From the NCBI GenBank assembly GCA_965200975.1, contig OZ241740.1, forward strand, positions 1,612,001-1,676,000: DNA of 64,000 nt, given 5' to 3'. The position numbers were made by a program, and so were the translations under genes. Below the pieces are notes generated by a model. That model made no database searches, had not been told where the DNA came from, and saw only the letters and a program-made list of their open reading frames with translations. This document shows, piece by piece, positions 34,227 through 43,410 of this stretch (the first letter of the stretch is position 1; each line of letters begins with the position of its first letter). This DNA comes from S5-327 sp965200975. Its GTDB lineage: Bacteria > Chloroflexota > Dehalococcoidia > Lucifugimonadales > Australimonadaceae.

Positions 34227-35009
34227 CTACCGCCCCCACGACGTGGAGGGCTTGGGCGCCTCCCGCCCGTCGATGAGGACGGCGTCGACCCGCTCGTTGA
34301 AGAAGCATACAAGCCCCGCGATCTTCGCGGACTCCGCCGTCGTGAAATGATACGACCAGGCGGCGTTCTCAATGAAGTGAGAGCCGACCTGCAGCGAGTA
34401 ATAGTTCGCCTGCCCCTTGTACGGACAGCGCGAGACGCGGTCGCTCGGGCGCAGCAGCTCCATGCGGACGTCGGCCTTGGGCAGGTAGTAGCGCACCGGG
34501 TGGCCCGGCTCGAAAAGGATGACCGGCGCGGAGCTGTCCGCCGCCTTCTCGCCGGCGGCGACGATCTCGACCCGGCGGTCCGAGGCTATCGTGTCGATTC
34601 GTTTGAAGGGGTCGCGGGCGTGGACGAACACCTCCTCGCTCTCCTCGAACCAGGCGTCCATTGCGCCCCATTTCAGCGAGACCATTCCCTGGAGGAACCC
34701 GAAGTCTCCGGCAGTCTCGGTGTACTCCCACGCCGCGTTTTCCGCGACCTTGCCGCCCGCGCGCACGTCGGAGAGCGCGCGTGCGCCGCGGGAGTCGGCC
34801 TCGCTGCGCCCTGAGGGAGCGAGGAGGTCGAGGCGCACATCGTCTTTCGGGAAATAGTAGAGAGGAGGGCCGCCGCCCCGGAAGAGAAAGGCGCGGCTCG
34901 AATCGACGACGGGCTCGCCGGCGAAGAAGGCGCGCACGCGCTTGGGGCTTGCGATCCAGCGCGGCTCCGGCGCCGACGCCAGCCGGTTCTGTTCGTCGAG
35001 GTAGTCCAT
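34227..35009 (-). CDS. DUF427 domain protein with two domains
   Basis: The 260-residue protein contains two DUF427 units. The first has PLYYFPKDDVRLDLLAPS and KVAENAAWEYTETAG; the second has PVRYYLPKADVRMELLRPS, CPYKGQANYYSL and FIENAAWSYHFTTAESAKIA. The paired pattern (YYLPKxDV, then CPYKG, then AAWxY) is the hallmark of the family, a small beta barrel of unknown activity. In the first unit the CPYKG motif is replaced, so only the second keeps it. GAGGAAG precedes ATG 35009. It may be co-transcribed with the aldolase downstream. Confidence 0.88.
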   Translation of the reverse strand: MDYLDEQNRLASAPEPRWIASPKRVRAFFAGEPVVDSSRAFLFRGGGPPLYYFPKDDVRLDLLAPSGRSEADSRGARALSDVRAGGKVAENAAWEYTETAGDFGFLQGMVSLKWGAMDAWFEESEEVFVHARDPFKRIDTIASDRRVEIVAAGEKAADSSAPVILFEPGHPVRYYLPKADVRMELLRPSDRVSRCPYKGQANYYSLQVGSHFIENAAWSYHFTTAESAKIAGLVCFFNERVDAVLIDGREAPKPSTSWGR

Positions 35010-35052
35010 TGCGCTTCCTCCTCTGTTCTTCGTTTGTTCTTCGTTGCCCGCC

Positions 35053-36327
35053 TCAGTTGCGGGCCTCGGCAGGTTTCGCGGCGCCGGCCTCTCCGCGGCG
35101 CAAGGTTTCAGGAATGAGGAAGATGACGATTAGCCCGCCCACAAACGCCGTAGCGCCGAGGAACAGGAACCCCGCTCCGGCGCTCAGCAGTCCGGTGAAG
35201 AGGCTAAAACTCGCCGGACTCAGGGTAGACCCGCCCTGCGCGACGGTGCGGGACGCGCCAAAGAACATTCCGCGCGCCTCGGCCGGAGCGACGTCCGTTC
35301 CGAGGGTCTGCATATTGCCGGATATGACGTTGACTGACATATGGATGGCGACGAAGGCCGCGATGAACCACGCGAACGACGTATCGAGGAAGGCTGTCGC
35401 GGCGAGGAACAGCATCGACCCTGTGCACAGGAGCAAACCGGGGATGATGGTGTACTTCCGCCCGAACCGGTCCATTACGTAGCCGACGGTGAACACGATG
35501 GGGATGCCGAGGGCGGCCATCGAACTGCGCAGCAGGCCAAGCTCGTCGGGCTCGATGTTGTAGGTGAACGCGGCGTAGGTGACGATGACTCCTCCGCCGA
35601 ACACGCCGCCGCGGGTTATGTTCGCGAGGAACTGCACCGCGAACACGGCGGGGATGGGGGCGGCGAGCATCCGCCGCCAGCCGAACGCCTCGCCGGCGAG
35701 CGCCTGCGGCCTCGGCCCCGTCCTCGGCGGCGCGGTCTCGCGCAGCATAAAGAAGCTGGGGATAACAGCGATAGCCACGATGACGGCGTGCAGAACGAAC
35801 GGCGTCCACAAGCCCCACAGCACGGCGGCGAACCCGCCAATGGCAGGGCCGGAGAGGTTGCCTATCTGCTGAACGCCAAACATGCTGGTCACCTGCTTGC
35901 CGCGCTGTCCCGACGCCCCGGTGTCGGCGATCACCGTAATGCGGCTCATCATCCACATCTGCTCGCCCCAGCCGGCGAGGAAGCGGTAGAAGAGCAGCTC
36001 CTCGAACGAGCCGCTGATGGCGACCTTGGCGACGAGCAGCGAAGCGACGGCGGTGATAAGCGGCCCAGCAAGGAGGACGCGGCGGCGTCCGAGGCGATCG
36101 ATAAGGAAGCCGGTGGGCAGCGGAGCGGCGAATGTCCCCAGCTGCTGGAAGACGAACACGAGCACCGCAGCCTCGAGGTCGGCGCCAAGCTCGCGGGTGA
36201 GGTCCGGAATAACGGGCACGGTGATGCCGAGCCCAAGCCCCATGGCGATGGCGGGCAGGTACAGGGTGAACAGGAGGTGCCTGAAGTCAGGCTTGGAAGG
36301 CGGCTCTGGAGATTGCTGCGACGCCAT
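35053..36327 (-). CDS. MFS transporter, 12-TM
   Basis: The 424-residue protein is a Major Facilitator with about twelve hydrophobic helices. The first loop motif LIDRLGRRRVLLAGPLI and the symmetric YVMDRFGRKYTIIPGLLL are classical MFS signatures (GxxxDRxGRR). It opens MASQQSPEPPSKPDF, a soluble start. Transport of a drug or organic acid is likely but the substrate cannot be read. ATG 36327 has no clear ribosome-binding site. It ends 43 bp before the DUF427 gene and may share its transcript. Confidence 0.9.
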   Translation of the reverse strand: MASQQSPEPPSKPDFRHLLFTLYLPAIAMGLGLGITVPVIPDLTRELGADLEAAVLVFVFQQLGTFAAPLPTGFLIDRLGRRRVLLAGPLITAVASLLVAKVAISGSFEELLFYRFLAGWGEQMWMMSRITVIADTGASGQRGKQVTSMFGVQQIGNLSGPAIGGFAAVLWGLWTPFVLHAVIVAIAVIPSFFMLRETAPPRTGPRPQALAGEAFGWRRMLAAPIPAVFAVQFLANITRGGVFGGGVIVTYAAFTYNIEPDELGLLRSSMAALGIPIVFTVGYVMDRFGRKYTIIPGLLLCTGSMLFLAATAFLDTSFAWFIAAFVAIHMSVNVISGNMQTLGTDVAPAEARGMFFGASRTVAQGGSTLSPASFSLFTGLLSAGAGFLFLGATAFVGGLIVIFLIPETLRRGEAGAAKPAEARN

Positions 36328-36404
36328 AGGCGAGTCGAACGCTACTCCGAACAGGCGGAAGGGTCAAACAGCCCGGTAGTTCGGTAGCTGTTCAGCGTGG
36401 ATGC

Positions 36405-36480
36405 GCGGCATGCGATAGCGGCGGGCGACGGGGAGTCGGCGCCGGGCGCGCTCCTGGGAGAGCGCCCGCGCAAGGACAGC
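36405..36480. repeat. dispersed intergenic hairpin repeat, single copy
   Basis: The words gatagcggcgggcgacgggg and ctgggagagcgcccgc match the family seen at 15140 and 42925. It lies in the 158-bp gap between the MFS and PobA-type genes. Confidence 0.65.
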
Positions 36481-36485
36481 GCGCC

Positions 36486-37688
36486 TTACGCTGAGAACGC
36501 GCCGTCGTCGAACGGGAGGCCGGTGTACTGCTCGGCAAGGCTGGCGGAGGCGGCCCGCGAGGAGGTTACGTAGTCGATCTGGGCAAGCTGCAGCCGCCGC
36601 TGCGTCCCGTCGGAGTCGCCGGGGAAGATGTGAAGCATCGAGGTCATCCACCACGAGAAGTGCATCACCTTCCACACGCGGGACAGGCACGTTCGGGAGT
36701 AGGCGTCGAGGATGTCGTCGCGGCGCTCGGCGTAGTGCTGCTCGATGCCGCGGGCGAGCACGCGGACGTCGGCGACCGCGAGGTTGAGCCCCTTGGCGCC
36801 CGTGGGCGGGACGATGTGGGCCGCGTCGCCGGCGAGGAAGAGGCGGCCGTACTGCATCGGCTCCCCGACGTAGCTGCGCATCGGCGTTACCCCTTTTTCG
36901 AGAACGGGCCCCTCGCGCAGCGACCAGCCTGGCGCCTCGAATCGGGCGTGCAGCTCGTCCCATATCCGGCGGTCGGGCCAGTTTTCGATGACATCGCCGG
37001 GCTCGCACTGCACGTAAAGCCGGCTGAGCTCGGGCGACCGGAGGCTGTGAAGCGCGAACCCGCGCGGATGCGAGGCGTAGATGAGCTCATCGGTGGAGGG
37101 CGGCGCAGCGGCGAGGACGCCAACCCATCCGAACGGATAGTCGTGGACGTACTCGTGCAGAGCGTCCTGCGGAATTGCCCGGCGCGACACCCCGTGGAAG
37201 CCGTCGCACCCGGCAACGAAATCACAGGCCAGTTCGTAGTAGCGTCCTGCGCTGCGGTAGCGCACGACGGGGCCGGGCCCGCCGGCGTTCTCGATGGCGA
37301 GCGCCTCCGCCTCGAACAGGAGCGGCGCGCCTGACGCGATACGGGCGGCGATAAGGTCTTTCACGACCTCTTGCTGTCCGTACACCCATATGGAGCGTCC
37401 AACGAGTTCGTCGAAGGCGATGCGCCGGCATGCGCCGCCGGCCCGGAGCTCGATGCCTCGATGCTCCAGCCCTTCGCGGTCAAGGCGTTCCGCCAGGCCA
37501 AGCTCGCGGAAGAGCTCCACCGTCCCCTGTTCGAGAACGCCTGCGCGGACGCGCGCCTGAACGTACTCGCGGCTCTGAGCCTCGAGGACAACGCAGTCGA
37601 CTCCCGCCCGTTGCAGTAGGTGCGCCAGGGTGAGGCCTGCCGGCCCTGCCCCGATAATGGCGACCTGCGTGCGCGCCTGTTCGGTCAT
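36486..37688 (-). CDS. pobA: 4-hydroxybenzoate 3-monooxygenase-type FAD hydroxylase
   Basis: The 400-residue protein matches PobA, which uses FAD and NAD(P)H to hydroxylate 4-hydroxybenzoate to protocatechuate. TQVAIIGAGPAGLTLAHLLQ is the FAD-binding GxGxxG, FVAGCDGFHGVSRRAIP the DG motif, and LFLAGDAAHIVPPTGAKGLN the GD motif with the conserved PP. QARVRAGVLEQGTVELF is typical of the family. ATG 37688 overlaps the stop of the CoA-transferase gene by four bases (ATGA), so the genes are coupled. Length is as in characterised PobA (about 390-400). Confidence 0.92.
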   Translation of the reverse strand: MTEQARTQVAIIGAGPAGLTLAHLLQRAGVDCVVLEAQSREYVQARVRAGVLEQGTVELFRELGLAERLDREGLEHRGIELRAGGACRRIAFDELVGRSIWVYGQQEVVKDLIAARIASGAPLLFEAEALAIENAGGPGPVVRYRSAGRYYELACDFVAGCDGFHGVSRRAIPQDALHEYVHDYPFGWVGVLAAAPPSTDELIYASHPRGFALHSLRSPELSRLYVQCEPGDVIENWPDRRIWDELHARFEAPGWSLREGPVLEKGVTPMRSYVGEPMQYGRLFLAGDAAHIVPPTGAKGLNLAVADVRVLARGIEQHYAERRDDILDAYSRTCLSRVWKVMHFSWWMTSMLHIFPGDSDGTQRRLQLAQIDYVTSSRAASASLAEQYTGLPFDDGAFSA

Positions 37689-40102
37689 GCGCCCCCTACC
37701 GCGCCGGACTCGAACATCCGCGCGACCTCCCCGGCGTCCATACCCAGAATGTCGGAGAGCACATACGTCGTGTCCTCGCCAAGGTCGTGGAGGCGCGGGT
37801 CGATATGCTGCGGAGCGTCGCTGAGGAGGAACGGGGCTGCTTCTACGACGACGGGAGACGCCGCGTCGAGTTCGCTCCCGGACGCCTCCGGGCTGCCGGG
37901 GAAGCGCCGGTAGAAGCCGCGGGCGGCCATCTGCGGGTCGTGGTCGATAACGGCGCCGGCGTTCAGTACGGCCCCGGCGGGGACGCCTGCGTCCTGCAGC
38001 TCCTGCGCGGCGCTGTCCGGCGAGCGCCGACGCGTCCACGCCTCGATGGCGGCGTCGATCTCGTCGTGGCGGGCCATCCGGCTGCCTGCAGCCGCCAGAG
38101 CAGGATCGGCTGCCCACTCCGGCCTGCCGATGAGGCGGCACAGGGCGGCCCACTCATCGTTCGAGAACACGGTGAGGGCGCACCACTCGTCGTCGCCTGC
38201 GCAGGGGTAGACGCCTTGCGGAGCGTGGCGAGCCGACCGGCTGCCCCTGCGCACAGGCTCGACTCCGGAGTCCGACCATTCGAGAAGCGCAGGGCCGAGG
38301 AAGTTGATGGACGATTCGAGCTGCCGCAGTTCGATGTGCTCGCCCTTGCCCGAGACGTTGCGCTGGCGGAGGGCGGCAAGCAGGGCGATCATCGCATGCG
38401 ACGCGTTGCAAGTCGTGTCGGCGTAGGCGAACCCCACATCGGTGATGTCGCGGTGGGGGTAGCCGATGAGGCCGTCGAGTCCGGCGCGGGCCTGGAAGTA
38501 GGAGCCGAGGCCCTTGTAGAGCCGGTGCGGCCCGGTCTTGCCGAGCGCGGGCATGCTGAGCGTGATGATGCGCGGGTTGATCTCCTGCAACCTTGCCGGG
38601 GTAAACCCCCAGTTGGGCAGGACGTCGGGCCCGAAGTTGTCTACGACGATGTCGCTTTTGGCGACGAGATGCGCGACGGCCTGCCGCGACTCCTCGAAGC
38701 TCATATCGATGGCGAGTGAACGCTTGCCGGCGTTGAGGTTGTTGAAGCTGATCACCGAGTCGGGGCTCATATTCCCGCGGTTGAGCGCCGCGCCCTTCTT
38801 GAAGCGCTCTATCTTGATGACCTCGGCGCCGTAAGCGGCGAGCCACTTGGTGTGCAGTGGGCCGGCGATGACCCAGGTGAAGTCGACGACTCGCAGCCCC
38901 GCAAGAGGCGCCTTTCCTGACGGCGGCGGGGAAGCGGAGGCAGGGACGGCAGACGCGGCGCGCGGACGGTCGCTGAACGGCGCGGGGTTATGCTCGCCCG
39001 GCGCGGGAGGACGCGCTCCCCTGCCCTCGCCGAGCCCGCCGGCGAACCGGTAAGGCGGACCGGCGTCGACAAGGTCGGCCCCGCCGTCGCGGCTGCTCGA
39101 CTCGACGGGCCCGACTGTCCGGAAAAAGCCCTCGCCTGCAAGCTGCGGGTCGCTGAGCAGTTCGCCGACGCTATTGAACGCCATCAGCATAATGCCGCGG
39201 TCCTGGGCCTCGTGCATCAGCGTGCGGGAGTCCAGCGTGCGGAAGAAGCGGTCGAACGCCTCTTCGAGCTCGCCGAGTCCTGCAAGGCGGGCCTCCGGCG
39301 GCGTCCAGCGCTCATCGCGGAGTCCGTCGCCGAACCCTCGGGACTCGAGCCAGTCGAGGAGGAGGGGCCACTCGCGATCGGAGCTTTGGCTCACAAGCTG
39401 GAAACGCACGAGGCCGCTCTTGCACGTCCAGATGCGGCGGTAGCGCTTGCCGCTGGAGCCTTGTCCGTGCCCGGCGCGCTTGATGAGCGCCTGCCGGGAC
39501 ACGTACATCGGCATCGCGTCGTACTGCATCAGCGCAATGCCTTCTTGCATCGAGAGATCGACATTCTGGCCGGCGCCGGTCGCGTCGCGGTGGACGAGGG
39601 CCATCAGAACGCCGGCGGCGGCGTGAGCGGACGTCTGGTGGTAGGCGAACCCCTCGCCCATGCTGTTGGGAGGATCTTCGGGGAAGCCCATGCGGTACAT
39701 CAGACCGCCGGTAGCCTGAGCGACGAGGTCGGACGACTTCCATGCCGCGCGGGGGCCATGGCTGCCGAAGCCGCTGATGGACGCGCGCGCCAGCGTCGGG
39801 TTCAGGGCGCGGATCTCCGCATCGTCGAGGGGCAGGAGCATGGAGCGGTCTTTGAGGAGCGCGTCCGCGCCGGCGATCAGGCGTTCGAGGCGTGAACGCC
39901 CCTCGGCGGAGGCGAGGTCGACGGTCACGCTGCGGCTGCGGCGGTGGAAGTGCAGGAAACTCAGAGGAGCTTCACGCTCCGGCGAGCCGCCGGGCGGCTC
40001 GAGCTTGACGACCTCCGCGCCCAGATCGGCCAGCAGCTTGGCGCAGTAGGCGCCGGCGTCGGTTGAGCAATCGACAATACGAATGCCGTCTAGCGGAGGC
40101 AT
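37685..40102 (-). CDS. fused double CaiB/BaiF (class III) CoA-transferase
   Basis: The 805-residue protein has two complete class III CoA-transferase domains. Domain 1 (about 1-360) begins LDGIRIVDCSTDAGAYCAKL and ends near FAGGLGEG; domain 2 (about 395-805) begins LAGLRVVDFTWVIAGPLHTK and contains KGLGSYFQARAGLDG and a C-terminal VIDHDPQMAARGFYRR. These enzymes move CoA between carboxylic acids via a catalytic Asp. Most family members are about 400 residues and act as interlocked homodimers; a fusion would give the two halves in one chain. GGAGGAGAGG precedes ATG 40102. Domain 1 has Ser-Thr-Asp where the usual sequence is less polar, so it may be less active. Confidence 0.9.
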   Translation of the reverse strand: MPPLDGIRIVDCSTDAGAYCAKLLADLGAEVVKLEPPGGSPEREAPLSFLHFHRRSRSVTVDLASAEGRSRLERLIAGADALLKDRSMLLPLDDAEIRALNPTLARASISGFGSHGPRAAWKSSDLVAQATGGLMYRMGFPEDPPNSMGEGFAYHQTSAHAAAGVLMALVHRDATGAGQNVDLSMQEGIALMQYDAMPMYVSRQALIKRAGHGQGSSGKRYRRIWTCKSGLVRFQLVSQSSDREWPLLLDWLESRGFGDGLRDERWTPPEARLAGLGELEEAFDRFFRTLDSRTLMHEAQDRGIMLMAFNSVGELLSDPQLAGEGFFRTVGPVESSSRDGGADLVDAGPPYRFAGGLGEGRGARPPAPGEHNPAPFSDRPRAASAVPASASPPPSGKAPLAGLRVVDFTWVIAGPLHTKWLAAYGAEVIKIERFKKGAALNRGNMSPDSVISFNNLNAGKRSLAIDMSFEESRQAVAHLVAKSDIVVDNFGPDVLPNWGFTPARLQEINPRIITLSMPALGKTGPHRLYKGLGSYFQARAGLDGLIGYPHRDITDVGFAYADTTCNASHAMIALLAALRQRNVSGKGEHIELRQLESSINFLGPALLEWSDSGVEPVRRGSRSARHAPQGVYPCAGDDEWCALTVFSNDEWAALCRLIGRPEWAADPALAAAGSRMARHDEIDAAIEAWTRRRSPDSAAQELQDAGVPAGAVLNAGAVIDHDPQMAARGFYRRFPGSPEASGSELDAASPVVVEAAPFLLSDAPQHIDPRLHDLGEDTTYVLSDILGMDAGEVARMFESGAVGGA

Positions 40103-40136
40103 GGGCCTTCCTCTCCTCCAACCGCGAAGCGGGAGT

Positions 40137-41258
40137 TCAGCCGGAGCTCAGCATGAGCGCCCACCCGGGAACGGCGTCGAACCCGAGCGCGACGAGGCAG
40201 TTTTCGAGGCCGGGCGTCTGGCGTTCGCCGGCGCGGCCCATCACCTGCATCGCGCCCTCGCGGACGTGCCCCATCCCGTGGAGGCGTCCCTCTCCCTGAC
40301 TGCCGCCGAATGTGGTGACCGGGAGTTCGCCGCCGACCCTGATGCGTCCGCCCCGCGTGAACTCGTGCGCCTCGCCCTTGCCGCAAAAACCGAGCTTTTC
40401 GAGCCACATCCAAATGATTGGGCTGAAGCCGTCGTACAGCTGCGCAGCCTGCACCGCGTCGCGCTCGATCCCCGACTCCGCAAACACGGCGTCGCCACGG
40501 TCGCGCGTGTTGGCGAATCCTGCGACGTAGGCGGGTTTGTGGGGGAGCGCCGCAGCGCGGTCGCTGGTGGTCAGCACGACGGCGCCGGCGCCGGTTACCG
40601 GAATATCGTAGTCGTACAGGCACATCGGCTCGTACACCCAACGGGACTCGAGGTACTCATCGAGCGAGAGCGACTTGCCGCGCCAGTACGCGTACGGGTT
40701 GAGCTGAGCGTGATGCCGCAGCGCAGAGACGACCTCGAAAAGGTCTTCGCGGGCGGCGCCGTGGTCGTGCATGTAACGCTGGAGCCAGAGGGAGATGGCG
40801 CCGATGCCGACGCCGTAGGGCGCGGTAAATTGCTCCGGGCCGCCCGCAGCCTCGCGGTCGGAAGCGGCGTAACGAACGCCGGGGCGGTCGTACATGGCGC
40901 GAAGGCAGAGCACGTAGTTCGCCGTGCCGGTGAGCAGCGCCTGCAGACCCGCGACGATGCCGTCGGCCACGACGCCGCGGTTGGCGTCGGCGGCCCAGCG
41001 CAGGTTCGAGAGCCCAAGGGCGCTCGCCATATACCGCTCGCTGATCTCGTCGACGCCGTCCCAGTGAAGCGCGGAAGCGTTGGGCGCCTTGGGCGTGCCT
41101 GAGTAGCCGTCGATATCCTGCGGCGTAAGGCCCGCGTCGGCGATGGCCTTAGCGCCGGCCTCGACGGCTACCGCGGCCAGGCTCTTCTCGGACTTGCGAA
41201 CCATAGGCGTGTAGCCGACGCCAACGATGGCTGTGCGGTTGCGCAGCGCCTTATCCAT
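40137..41258 (-). CDS. thiolase-fold protein (acetyl-CoA acetyltransferase / lipid-transfer type)
   Basis: The 373-residue protein belongs to the SCP2-thiolase-like group. RTAIVGVGYTPMVRKSEKS starts the fold, VAVEAGAKAIADAGL follows, and the C-terminal part has LYDGFSPIIWMWLEKLGF and AHEFTRGGRIRVGGELPVTT. No obvious nucleophilic Cys appears in the usual position: VLCLRAMYD is the nearest candidate. ATG 41258 lies inside the DUF35 gene by 8 bases, the usual arrangement for a thiolase/OB-fold pair. Such pairs act in aldol or retro-aldol steps of side-chain degradation. Confidence 0.88.
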   Translation of the reverse strand: MDKALRNRTAIVGVGYTPMVRKSEKSLAAVAVEAGAKAIADAGLTPQDIDGYSGTPKAPNASALHWDGVDEISERYMASALGLSNLRWAADANRGVVADGIVAGLQALLTGTANYVLCLRAMYDRPGVRYAASDREAAGGPEQFTAPYGVGIGAISLWLQRYMHDHGAAREDLFEVVSALRHHAQLNPYAYWRGKSLSLDEYLESRWVYEPMCLYDYDIPVTGAGAVVLTTSDRAAALPHKPAYVAGFANTRDRGDAVFAESGIERDAVQAAQLYDGFSPIIWMWLEKLGFCGKGEAHEFTRGGRIRVGGELPVTTFGGSQGEGRLHGMGHVREGAMQVMGRAGERQTPGLENCLVALGFDAVPGWALMLSSG

Positions 41259-41685
41259 CAGTCTCCTCCGCCGGGCGGAACTGCGGAACAACGACGCCTC
41301 CGGCCCGCTCCTCGAACGCGACGACGACGCGCATTCCGATGCGGGCGTCGCCGGGGCTGCAATCGAGCAGGTTGGCGGTGATGCGGAGTCCGGGCTGCTC
41401 GTCGAGCTCGACCTGGGCGATGATGTAGGGAGCCGCAAACCCCTTCATGTAGTTTTCGCGCATAACCGCGAAGCTGTAGAGCTCGCCCTTGCCGCTGAGC
41501 GCTGTCCATTCGAGCGGAGCGCCGAAGCAGTGAGGGCAAACGGGCCTCGGCGGGAAGACGTAGCGGTCGCAGTCGCGGCACTTGGGGAGCTTGAGGACGC
41601 CCTGCGCAGCCGCGTCCCAGTACGGCTGTGATTCGGGGTCGGGAATAGGCGCGGGCCTGGACGAAAGCGTGCCGGGGTCGTTCAT
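41251..41685 (-). CDS. zinc-ribbon OB-fold protein (DUF35 type)
   Basis: The 144-residue protein has an N-terminal helix (PYWDAAAQGVLKLPKC) and a rubredoxin-like zinc ribbon (CRDC, then CPHC), followed by an OB-fold (GKGELYSFAVMRENYMKGF, then PYIIAQVELDEQPG). This is the acyl-CoA-binding partner of thiolase-like proteins. It overlaps the start of the thiolase gene by eight bases. ATG 41685 is placed after the amidohydrolase stop with a weak AGGCG. The pair probably forms one complex. Confidence 0.9.
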   Translation of the reverse strand: MNDPGTLSSRPAPIPDPESQPYWDAAAQGVLKLPKCRDCDRYVFPPRPVCPHCFGAPLEWTALSGKGELYSFAVMRENYMKGFAAPYIIAQVELDEQPGLRITANLLDCSPGDARIGMRVVVAFEERAGGVVVPQFRPAEETDG

Positions 41686-41692
41686 CGCGCGC

Positions 41693-42784
41693 CTAGATCC
41701 CGTAGAACGCTTTGGGGTTGTCGTACAGAATCTTGTCGACAACGGACTGGGAGATGTCTCCGCTGTCGGCGCGCTGCTGCAGGAGCTTCTGGAACTCGAG
41801 CTCCTTGGACTGGTCCTGATGGGTGTAGTCCGACCCGGCGAGGAGGTTGTCCTCGCTGATATAGCGGAGCGCGTAAGGGAGGTCTTCGTCTACCTGCACG
41901 GTGATGTAGATGCGGTTCGCCTTGAAGATGTCGTCGGGTAGATCGAACGCAGGGTCGGAGCTGATGTTGGACTCCTGGCTGCGCGCAAGCCGCCGCCGGA
42001 GATCGTAGTCGACGAACGGGACCCACGAGACGCCGGACTCGATGCACCCGAACCGCAGGTCGGGAAAGCGTTCGGGGACGCGGTGAAGAATGAGCGAGTA
42101 GATGCCGTGAATGGCCGGCATGCGGAGCTTGATGAAGGCGCCGTAGGAGAGCTCGCGGGCGGGGGTGTAGTCGGGAGTCCCGGAGCCAAGGTGAAAGCAG
42201 ATGGGCATATCGAGGCGCTCAGCCTCCTCGTAGAGCGGGAAGAAGTACGGATCGACGCACCACTTGCCGGCCTCGAGGTCGCCCTTCTTGAGGACGCCGC
42301 ACGCTCCGTGCTCTTTGGCGAACCGCAGCTCCTCCAGGGCGGCGTCCATGCTCCGCGTCGGGGGGACGCAGACCCAGCGGAGGCGTCCGTGCGACAGGGC
42401 GCAGCGCTCGGCCAGCCACCGGTTGTAGCTGCGGGTGATGACGAGTTCGGCCTCGGCGGAGTCCGCAGGCTCGACGAGGAAGAGCGAGGGATAGATGACG
42501 TGCGCATCGACGCCGAGTTCGTCCATATGCCGCAGGCGCGTCTCTACATCGAGAAGCTCGCGGGCCTCGAGGGGCGTTCCGCTCTTGCCGTCGTCGCGGA
42601 TGCGGCGATGCTTGCGCTTGCCGTCGACAAGCCAGTAACGCACGGGCGGACGGTTTGGGTCGGGGTTCGAGGGGAACTGAGTCGCCGGCTTGTAGCCGGC
42701 GTCCTCGGGAGGGATGAACTCCCAGGTAGCGTCGGTCTCGTCAACATGTGTGTCGCTATCGATAACCCGGCGGATGTTTGTCAT
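41693..42784 (-). CDS. amidohydrolase family 2 (metal-dependent hydrolase)
   Basis: The 363-residue protein has the amidohydrolase-2 pattern: RRVIDSDTHVDETDATWEFI at the metal site, CFHLGSGTPDYTP in mid-barrel, GCIESGVSWVPF, and LLAGSDYTHQDQSKELEF with the catalytic Asp near the C-terminus. GGAGGCGCCCC precedes ATG 42784. It is the first gene of the leftward run amidohydrolase, DUF35, thiolase, double CoA-transferase, PobA, so all may act on one CoA-linked compound. The two amidohydrolases at 19730 and 20889 are more like each other than like this one. Confidence 0.9.
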   Translation of the reverse strand: MTNIRRVIDSDTHVDETDATWEFIPPEDAGYKPATQFPSNPDPNRPPVRYWLVDGKRKHRRIRDDGKSGTPLEARELLDVETRLRHMDELGVDAHVIYPSLFLVEPADSAEAELVITRSYNRWLAERCALSHGRLRWVCVPPTRSMDAALEELRFAKEHGACGVLKKGDLEAGKWCVDPYFFPLYEEAERLDMPICFHLGSGTPDYTPARELSYGAFIKLRMPAIHGIYSLILHRVPERFPDLRFGCIESGVSWVPFVDYDLRRRLARSQESNISSDPAFDLPDDIFKANRIYITVQVDEDLPYALRYISEDNLLAGSDYTHQDQSKELEFQKLLQQRADSGDISQSVVDKILYDNPKAFYGI

Positions 42785-42924
42785 GGGGCGCCTCCATACC
42801 TCAGCCGGAGTATAGCCCCAGTGCGAAACCGGTCGCACTCAAACCAGTGAAGGAGTCTGGAGAAAGCGCAAACTCTCCCGGCTGCCGCCTGATCAGACGG
42901 CTCTGAGGGAGAGAGGATTCTCTT

Positions 42925-42985
42925 CCCCGGCGCGCGCCGGCGCCATTCTCGCCGCCGGGAGAGCGTCCGCCCCGCGCTGAGATAG
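42925..42985. repeat. dispersed intergenic hairpin repeat, single copy
   Basis: The stretch ccggcgcgcgccggcgccat and ccgggagagcgtccgccccg matches the family at 15140, 18895 and 19575. It sits in the 218-bp gap between the amidohydrolase start and the 3' end of rnpB. No gene is visible in that gap. Confidence 0.7.
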
Positions 42986-43002
42986 GGAAGAGAAACTGCC
43001 AA

Positions 43003-43380
<378 letters not shown>

Positions 43381-43391
43381 ATGGCTTAGCC

Positions 43392-43397
43392 AGTATA
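43392..43397 (-). promoter_or_regulatory. -10 box of the rnpB promoter
   Basis: TATACT lies 11 bases before the P1 stem of rnpB, in the 30-bp gap after the recombinase-like gene. It has one mismatch to TATAAT. TCGACA, one mismatch from a -35 box, is present 21 bp upstream, which is rather far. rnpB may therefore have its own promoter inside the 3' end of the preceding gene. Confidence 0.55.
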
Positions 43398-43410
43398 TCC
43401 CGCCCGCGGT

